This document shows positions 58,912 through 64,000 of a DNA stretch of 64,000 bases, piece by piece. The notes below the pieces were generated by a model that made no database searches, was not told the origin of the DNA, and saw nothing but the letters and a program-made list of their open reading frames with translations. The DNA is taken from NCBI GenBank assembly GCA_963782045.1, contig CAWAIR010000003.1, positions 62,001-126,000 on the forward strand, written 5' to 3'. Position numbers and translations under genes: made by a program. Every line of letters begins with the position of its first letter. The first letter of the stretch is position 1. This stretch comes from CAVSRC01 sp963782045 (lineage in GTDB: Bacteria; Pseudomonadota; Alphaproteobacteria; Rhizobiales; Kaistiaceae).

Positions 58912-59868
58912 ATGCATGCCAAGGTTATTGTCGTCGGCTCCGGGCCGGCCGGCTACACCGCGTCGATCTACGCGGCCCGCGCCATGCTCGAGCCGGTCCA
59001 GATCTCCGGCCTGACCGCCGGCGGCCAGCTCACCACCACCACCGATGTCGAGAACTATCCCGGTTTCGCCGAGATGGTGCAGGGCCCCTGGCTGATGGAG
59101 CAGATGAAGGCGCAGGCCGAGCACGTCGGCACGCGCATGGTCTCCGACCACATCACCGCCGTCGACCTGTCGCACCGCCCGTTCCGGCTCACCGGCGACA
59201 GCGGCGAGACCTACACCTGCGAAGCGCTGATCGTGGCGACCGGGGCGGAGGCGAAGTGGATGAACCTGCCCTCGGAGCAGAAGTTCCGCGGCTTCGGCGT
59301 CTCCGCCTGCGCCACCTGCGACGGCTTCTTCTATCGCAACCGGGAAGTGGTGGTGATCGGCGGCGGCAATACGGCGGTGGAGGACGCGCTCTACCTCACC
59401 AACCACGCCACCAAGGTGACGCTGGTCCACCGCCGCGGCGAGCTGCGCGCCGAGAAGATCCTGCAGAGCCGGCTGTTCGCCAACGACAAGGTCACCGTGG
59501 TCTGGGATTCGGTGGTCGAGGACGTGCTCGGCTCATCGGGCTTCCCGCCGGCGGTGACCGGCGTGCGGCTGCGCAACGTGCTGACCGGCGAGACCACCGA
59601 CCTCGCGACCGACGGCGTGTTCGTCGCCATCGGCCACGCCCCGTCGGTCGAATTCCTCGGCGGACAGCTCAAGATGAAGCAGAACAACTACGTGTGGACG
59701 GCGCCGGATTCGACGGCGACCAGCGTTCCCGGCGTCTTCGCCGCCGGCGACGTCACCGACGACACCTTCCGCCAGGCGGTGACCGCCGCCGGACAGGGCT
59801 GCATGGCAGCGCTCGAGGTGCAGAAATTCCTGGCGATGGTCGCGGAGCCTGCGGAGGCCGCGGAATAG
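58912..59868 (+). CDS. trxB: Thioredoxin reductase
   Basis: TrxB reduces thioredoxin with NADPH. The 318-residue protein has KVIVVGSGPAGYTASIYAAR (FAD site), TAGGQLTTTTDVENYPGF, the redox pair SACATCDGFFYRN (CATC), the NADPH site VVVIGGGNTAVEDALYL, HRRGELRAEKILQ and C-terminal GVFAAGDVTDDTFRQAVTAA. Length is typical. GAGAGG lies near the ATG. A LysR-type gene follows 53 bp downstream on the same strand; the trxB-lsrB order is known in rhizobia. Confidence 0.96.
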   Translation: MHAKVIVVGSGPAGYTASIYAARAMLEPVQISGLTAGGQLTTTTDVENYPGFAEMVQGPWLMEQMKAQAEHVGTRMVSDHITAVDLSHRPFRLTGDSGETYTCEALIVATGAEAKWMNLPSEQKFRGFGVSACATCDGFFYRNREVVVIGGGNTAVEDALYLTNHATKVTLVHRRGELRAEKILQSRLFANDKVTVVWDSVVEDVLGSSGFPPAVTGVRLRNVLTGETTDLATDGVFVAIGHAPSVEFLGGQLKMKQNNYVWTAPDSTATSVPGVFAAGDVTDDTFRQAVTAAGQGCMAALEVQKFLAMVAEPAEAAE

Positions 59869-59921
59869 GGAGCATACGCCAGCGCGTTCCTGAGGGAGGA
59901 GCGGCTGCGGGGGAGCCGATG

Positions 59922-60812
59922 ATGGATTGGGACAAGTTGCGCATCTTCCACGCGGCGGCGCAGGCGGGGTCGTTCACCCATGCCGGCGAGAACCTCAACA
60001 TGAGCCAGTCGGCGGTGAGCCGGCAGGTGAGCGCGCTGGAATCCGACCTCGGCGTTCCCCTCTTCCACCGCCATGCCCGCGGCCTTATCCTCACCGAGCA
60101 GGGCGAGGAGCTGTTCCGCACCGCCAACGAGGTGCTGCTCAAGCTCGACGCAGCCACCTCGCGGCTGGCGGAATCGGCCGAGAAACCGTCCGGGACGCTC
60201 AGGATCACCACCACCGTCGGCCTCGGCTCGACCTGGCTGACGGCGCGCGTGCACGAGTTCGTCGACCTGCATCCCTCGATCAACCTGCACATGATCTTCG
60301 ACGACACCGAGCTCGACCTCGGCATGCGCCAGGCGGATGTGGCCATCCGCCTGCGCCAGCCGGTGCAGCCGGACCTCATCCAGCGCCGGCTGTTCACGGT
60401 GCACATGAACGTCTATGCCGCGCCGACCTATGTCGACCGCTTCGGCGAGCCGAAGACGATTGCCGAGCTCGACGACCATCGCATCGTCACCTTCGGGGTG
60501 CCGGTGCCGGCCTATCTGCGCGATCTCAACTGGCTGGAGCTGGCCGGACGCTCGTCGGAAAACCCGCGCGAGCCGGTGCTCAAGATCAACAACCTGTTCG
60601 CCATCAAGAACGCGGTTCAGAACGGCACCGGCATCGCCGTTCTGCCGAGCTACATGGTCGAGCCGGGCTCGGGGCTCATGCAGTTGCTTCCCGAGGTGCA
60701 GGTGCCGAGCTTCGCCTCGTACTTCGTCTATCCGGCCGAGTTGAAAAACTCCGCGCAAGTCCACGTTTTTCGGGATTTCCTGCTAAGCAAGGCCCAGAAC
60801 TGGGCCTATTGA
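59922..60812 (+). CDS. lsrB: LysR-type regulator LsrB/VtlR
   Basis: The 296-residue LysR regulator begins MDWDKLRIFHAAAQAGSFTH, with the HTH AGENLNMSQSAVSRQVSALE and an effector domain ending RDFLLSKAQNWAY. This N terminus, the position after trxB and the sRNA-like gene next to it identify the LsrB/VtlR group, regulators of AbcR small RNAs, envelope and oxidative-stress genes in rhizobia, Agrobacterium and Brucella. There is no Cys residue anywhere in the protein, so cysteine-based oxidant sensing as reported for Sinorhizobium LsrB is not possible here. I chose the second ATG (59922) for better spacing to GGGGGAG. Confidence 0.88.
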   Translation: MDWDKLRIFHAAAQAGSFTHAGENLNMSQSAVSRQVSALESDLGVPLFHRHARGLILTEQGEELFRTANEVLLKLDAATSRLAESAEKPSGTLRITTTVGLGSTWLTARVHEFVDLHPSINLHMIFDDTELDLGMRQADVAIRLRQPVQPDLIQRRLFTVHMNVYAAPTYVDRFGEPKTIAELDDHRIVTFGVPVPAYLRDLNWLELAGRSSENPREPVLKINNLFAIKNAVQNGTGIAVLPSYMVEPGSGLMQLLPEVQVPSFASYFVYPAELKNSAQVHVFRDFLLSKAQNWAY

Positions 60813-60891
60813 ATTGATAATCAGCGCCTTTCCGCCCCTGTGTTGTGCGCGCCACAGGCGCAAACAATGCTTGGACGGGACGCATATCTAG

Positions 60892-60906
60892 TTTCGTTTG
60901 TCGAAA
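60892..60906. promoter_or_regulatory. Probable LsrB/VtlR operator upstream of the AbcR-like sRNA
   Basis: TTTCG-TTTGT-CGAAA is a perfect 5-bp-arm palindrome and includes a T-N11-A LysR box (TTCGTTTGTCGAA). It lies between lsrB and the predicted sRNA start about 20-30 bases downstream. Assignment to LsrB rests on position and motif type. Confidence 0.55.
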
Positions 60907-60924
60907 AATATTCATACGCTTGTT

Positions 60925-61060
60925 TGCGTTGGTGCGGTGATTCGCCTGTTTTCCTCCCTGAGGGCGCCTTCGACGCATCTTCTGTTCCCTTCTGAAGCGT
61001 ATGCCGGCAGCGATGCTGACACGGCAAAAACTGCCGGGCCCGGAAGGGCCCGGTCTTTTG
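60925..61060 (+). ncRNA. abcR: AbcR-like (alpha-r15 family) trans-acting small RNA
   Basis: The region directly after lsrB has no ORF. It carries two single-strand-prone anti-Shine-Dalgarno pyrimidine motifs, TTTTCCTCCCT (60949-60959) and CTTCTGTTCCCTTCT (60979-60993), and a perfect intrinsic terminator CCGGGCCC-GGAA-GGGCCCGG then TCTTTTG (61034-61060). AbcR RNAs bind Hfq and repress many transport mRNAs through such motifs, and sit next to lsrB in Sinorhizobium. The 5' end is an estimate. Only one copy is visible here, whereas rhizobia often have two in tandem. Confidence 0.7.
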
Positions 61061-61105
61061 TTGTGCGGAAAGGGACCTCCGGGGCGGCGGCCGGCGCGCC
61101 GCACG

Positions 61106-62077
61106 CTACCGGAACAGCTCCTCGCCGATGATGCCGGCATACATGGCGGCGACGTACTCGCCGTAGCCGTTATAGAGTTCGGTCGGGACCCACTGGTCGG
61201 TACCGAGGATCAGTTCCTGGGCCTGGCTGCGATCCGCAGCCGGCACGTCCGGATTCACGTTCGCCCAGAAGCCGTAGAAGCCCTTCGTCCCGATGGTCTC
61301 CCAGAAGGAGACCGGCCGGTCCTCGGTGAACGTGAACCTGACGATCGACTTGATCGACTTGAATCCGTACTTCCACGGCAGATGCACGCGCAGCGGCGCC
61401 CCCATCACCTTGGCGACCGGGTGGCCATAGGCGCCGGTCACCATGAAGGCGAGTTCGTTGACCGCCTCGGTGATGGTCAGTCCCTCGACATAGGGCCACG
61501 GATACCAGGTCTGCCTCTGGCCGCCGGCAATCTCGGGCTTGAGGAAGGTTTCCATGCGCAGGTATCTGGCGGAGCCCAGCGGCCGGGCGAAATCGACCAG
61601 CCGGGCAAGCGGGAATCCGGTCCACGACACCACCATCGACCATCCCTCGACGCAGCGGTGCCGGTAGACCCGCTCCTCCAGTGTCATCTTGCGGATAAGC
61701 TCGTCGATGCCGATGGTGATCGGCTTCTCCACCATGCCGTCGATGGTGACGTCCCACGGGCGCGTCGACAGCGCTTCGGCCGCGTCCGCCACATACTTGT
61801 CCGTGCGGAATTCATAGAAGTTGTTGTATCGCGCGCTGAGCGACTCCGGCGTCACCGACCGGTCGGCTTCGATCTTGTAGCGGGTGTTGCGCGGCGCCGG
61901 ATAGAGATCGGTGGTCTGGTCGGCCTGCGCCCAGGCCGGCAGCGAGAACGACGCCGCCGCGCCGCCGGCGAGCGCGGCGCCAACGCCGGCCACGATCTGG
62001 CGGCGATTGAGGTAGACCGCCTCCGGCGTGACCCGTCGCTCGGGAATTTCCCAGCCTCTCCTGCGGATCACATGCAT
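61106..62077 (-). CDS. msrP: Protein-methionine-sulfoxide reductase catalytic subunit MsrP
   Basis: MsrP is a periplasmic molybdopterin enzyme that repairs oxidised methionines. The 323-residue precursor has a Tat-type signal (LNRRQIVAGVGAALAGGAAA), YKIEADRSVTPESLSARYNN, the cofactor-binding RHRCVEGWSMVVSWTGFPLA with the molybdenum-ligand Cys, and PWKYGFKSIKSIVRFTFTED. Length is typical. The membrane haem partner msrQ, usually adjacent, is not seen on either side. It ends 46 bases from the AbcR-like terminator, facing it. Confidence 0.93.
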   Translation of the reverse strand: MHVIRRRGWEIPERRVTPEAVYLNRRQIVAGVGAALAGGAAASFSLPAWAQADQTTDLYPAPRNTRYKIEADRSVTPESLSARYNNFYEFRTDKYVADAAEALSTRPWDVTIDGMVEKPITIGIDELIRKMTLEERVYRHRCVEGWSMVVSWTGFPLARLVDFARPLGSARYLRMETFLKPEIAGGQRQTWYPWPYVEGLTITEAVNELAFMVTGAYGHPVAKVMGAPLRVHLPWKYGFKSIKSIVRFTFTEDRPVSFWETIGTKGFYGFWANVNPDVPAADRSQAQELILGTDQWVPTELYNGYGEYVAAMYAGIIGEELFR

Positions 62078-62137
62078 CGGTGCTCTTGCCTGTACGCGCT
62101 CGTGCCTAGCTAAGCCCCGCGCGGGCCGGCGATCAAA

Positions 62138-63367
62138 TCACGATGGCTTGGTGATCCAACGCCCGCCTTCGCTTCGCCGCAAGTCTTCCTCGGCAAGAAC
62201 CATCGTGCTGCGCAGGACGAGGCCGATCAATTCGCTCTGGCGATGCGTTCCGGTCTTCTCGAAGATCCGTTTGAGGTGCGTCCGCACGGTGTTGGAGCCG
62301 ATGGCGAGCCGTTCGCCCGCGCCCTGTAGGTCGAGGCCGTCGACCAGCAGCGCCAGGAGCTGAGCCTCGCGCGCCGTCAGCCCGAAGAGCTGCGCCAGGC
62401 GTTGCGGGGGCGCCATCGCCTGCCGCTCCGGATCGCTGACGAACAGGACGACGGCGGCACGCCGAGCGACGAAGACCTCACCCCGGTCGATGGGAAAGGG
62501 CGCTACCAGGAGCGCCAGCGGGCGACGGCCACCAGCGCGCGGCAAGGCGATGTAGCCGCCGCTGTCGCTGTCGCTGCCGCGCCCCGTGCTGGTTGCCGCC
62601 GCGTTGTCGATCAGCCCTTGCAGCACGGCGTCCCGATCCGCTCTGGTGGCGCGCAGGACGCCGGCACGGCTGCCGAGGCCCTCCCCTGCCGATAGGATCG
62701 TTTCGGCCGAGCGGTTCGCCCACATCAAGCGGCTGCTCTCGTCGAGCAGGATGACGCCATAGGGCAGCCGGTCCCAGAGCGCCGCCCCCACCGCGTTCCG
62801 TTCGGCGAGATCGTTGAGCCTGAGCAGGACCTGCATGGCCCGCATGAGATGCGGCATCACGCGCTCCAGCATGAGGATGTCGTCGCGCGCATAGGGACCG
62901 AGGCTTTTCGGCCGCATCAGCCCGAGCGGAACGAAGAAGTGGCGCGACTTGCACAGCACGATGCCGAGCGAGGCGTCGCAGCCGATCGGCCGATAGATCT
63001 GCTGGTAGACCTCGCGGTGTTCCCAGTCGCCATCGGTGAAGTAGCGCTCGCGCCGGATGATGGTTCCCGGCCGCGAGGCGAGCAGCAGCGGCGTCGCCGG
63101 ATTGCGCTCCGCGGTCACGTAACGGCTATTGAACAGCAGCAGGTGGTCGGGGTCGCCTTCGGCGTTGTGAAACGAGAACGTCCCGGCACCGTCGAGCGAG
63201 GCGATCGACATCGGCGACCACAACGCGCCGACTGACCTCACCAGCCGCGAAAGCAGCAGCGGCAGATCGCCCGGGGCCAGCGCCACATCGTAGATGGCGC
63301 CGACCAGATCGAGAAATTCGCGGTCTTTCGTGGGGCCGGCACGCGGCCGTGCCCTGCCAGCCGTCAT
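62138..63367 (-). CDS. LuxR-family transcriptional regulator
   Basis: The 409-residue protein ends in a LuxR-type HTH: FGLTAREAQLLALLVDGLDL, GAGERLAIGSNTVRTHLKRI and FEKTGTHRQSELIGLVL. The N-terminal 340 residues hold a sensor region with a PAS-like segment (LWDRLPYGVILLDESSRLMW, ANRSAETILSAGEGL), resembling solo LuxR regulators. The ligand is unknown. I chose ATG 63367 (MTAGRARP). It is divergent from the secreted-protein gene at the window end, 160 bp apart, which it may control. Confidence 0.84.
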   Translation of the reverse strand: MTAGRARPRAGPTKDREFLDLVGAIYDVALAPGDLPLLLSRLVRSVGALWSPMSIASLDGAGTFSFHNAEGDPDHLLLFNSRYVTAERNPATPLLLASRPGTIIRRERYFTDGDWEHREVYQQIYRPIGCDASLGIVLCKSRHFFVPLGLMRPKSLGPYARDDILMLERVMPHLMRAMQVLLRLNDLAERNAVGAALWDRLPYGVILLDESSRLMWANRSAETILSAGEGLGSRAGVLRATRADRDAVLQGLIDNAAATSTGRGSDSDSGGYIALPRAGGRRPLALLVAPFPIDRGEVFVARRAAVVLFVSDPERQAMAPPQRLAQLFGLTAREAQLLALLVDGLDLQGAGERLAIGSNTVRTHLKRIFEKTGTHRQSELIGLVLRSTMVLAEEDLRRSEGGRWITKPS

Positions 63368-63528
63368 CGTCGCTCCCTCCACCCTGGGTGCAGCATAGCC
63401 TCGAATTCTTCTCACTCAAATGGATGAGGCGCGGGGCCGGCGGCCGCCGCTAGGGTGACACCGGGGATAGGTCGAGCGCGCGAGCAGGGCGGCGGCCCCC
63501 AGAACCCATGCGGTGTGGAGGCACCCAG

Positions 63529-64000
63529 ATGACACACGGTGTCAGCCGTTGTTCGAGAATGGTGAGCCGCCTGGCGGGAGGTGTTCTGGCCGCCTTGGTG
63601 CTGTTGATCGGTTCGGGAAACGTGGTCCCGGCGTTGGCTGCTCCACCGGCAACCGCCGACTTCCACGGTCTTTGGTACCTGCGGTTCAGTGGGGATGGAC
63701 GCCACTACCGGATGTATCTCAACCAGGACGCCAAGGGCATCGTCTCAGGCGCCTTCGGCGGCGGCACGATCGGGGGAAAGGTGGTGGGCGCCAAGCTCGC
63801 CGGGGCGTGGGCGATGGACGGACGCCAGGGAAGCGTCGAATTCATCATGCGTGACGACGGCTATTTCTTCGGCGTGCTCGAAGGCCTCGCCTCCGCCGGC
63901 GAATGGGACGGCTCACGTCCGCCGCCCGACTTGACGGATACGGCCACGGCTCCGCGCGTAACCGGCGGCGCGAGCGTCTATCGCTATCCCCAGGTCACCG
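63529..64000 (+). CDS. Exported hypothetical protein (5' part, runs off the window)
   Basis: The frame from ATG 63529 stays open to the window end (157 codons). It has a signal peptide (RLAGGVLAALVLLIGSGNVV, cleavage near ALAA) and a mature start ATADFHGLWYLRFSGDGRHY, then GIVSGAFGGGTIGGKVVGAK and GWAMDGRQ-like small beta repeats. GTGTGGAGG lies about nine bases upstream. Not recognised; the alternating Gly and aromatic residues suggest a beta-barrel or lipocalin-like domain. Confidence 0.65.
   Translation, partial: MTHGVSRCSRMVSRLAGGVLAALVLLIGSGNVVPALAAPPATADFHGLWYLRFSGDGRHYRMYLNQDAKGIVSGAFGGGTIGGKVVGAKLAGAWAMDGRQGSVEFIMRDDGYFFGVLEGLASAGEWDGSRPPPDLTDTATAPRVTGGASVYRYPQVT

Overview
This window is a GC-rich chromosomal segment of an alphaproteobacterium, most probably of the order Hyphomicrobiales (Rhizobiales). 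The case rests on the ArsR/methyltransferase fusion next to metF-metH, the dnaG-rpoD pair with an N-terminally zinc-less DnaG, the divergent yqeY/carA neighbourhood, and a trxB - lsrB/vtlR - AbcR-like sRNA block. No genus can be named from the sequence alone.

Layout. 1-3 kb: methionine/SAM-cycle genes metH (partial), metF and an ArsR-methyltransferase, with a palindromic operator. 3-4.3 kb: a DAHP synthase behind a complete aromatic leader-peptide attenuator. 4.3-9.2 kb: cioAB and a SulP-STAS-cNMP transporter, all broken by many single-base frameshifts. 9.2-22.7 kb: a methyltransferase, EttA, the dgdR/dgdA pair, a cupredoxin, an APC permease, a ferredoxin-reductase-like flavoprotein, an orphan Rieske protein and a proton-pump-type P-ATPase. 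22.9-28 kb: tRNA-Ile2, small genes, then a visibly AT-richer three-gene cassette (Panacea/DUF4065 protein, unknown protein, DUF4917 protein) next to a tRNA-Gly-like gene. 28-35 kb: hairpin-rich repeats around rpoD and dnaG, an HNH-type protein and two brnA tail remnants. 35-54 kb: accessory and housekeeping genes, including yqeY, carA, a secreted protein pair, three DUF4342 paralogues, metallopeptidases and a PG-binding/PepSY protein. 54-64 kb: carB (one frameshift), greA, trxB, lsrB, an AbcR-like sRNA, msrP, a LuxR regulator and a partial secreted protein.

How the genes work together. metF makes methyl-THF for metH, while the ArsR-type protein probably represses both. carA and carB make carbamoyl phosphate. 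dnaG and rpoD serve replication priming and transcription. trxB, LsrB and MsrP form a thiol/oxidant-response neighbourhood with the regulatory RNA between lsrB and msrP. The DAHP synthase is probably tuned by the charging of Phe, Tyr and Trp tRNAs.

Most distinctive observations: (i) the Panacea-domain cassette with an unrecognised middle protein and DUF4917; (ii) the FFGYWFSY leader attenuator in front of DAHP synthase; (iii) a dense cluster of almost exclusively +1 frameshifts at 3.5-9.2 kb plus one in carB, which probably reflects sequence error more than decay; (iv) an AbcR-like sRNA with a T-N11-A palindrome directly upstream and a cysteine-free LsrB homologue beside it; (v) an in-frame palindromic repeat inside dnaG.
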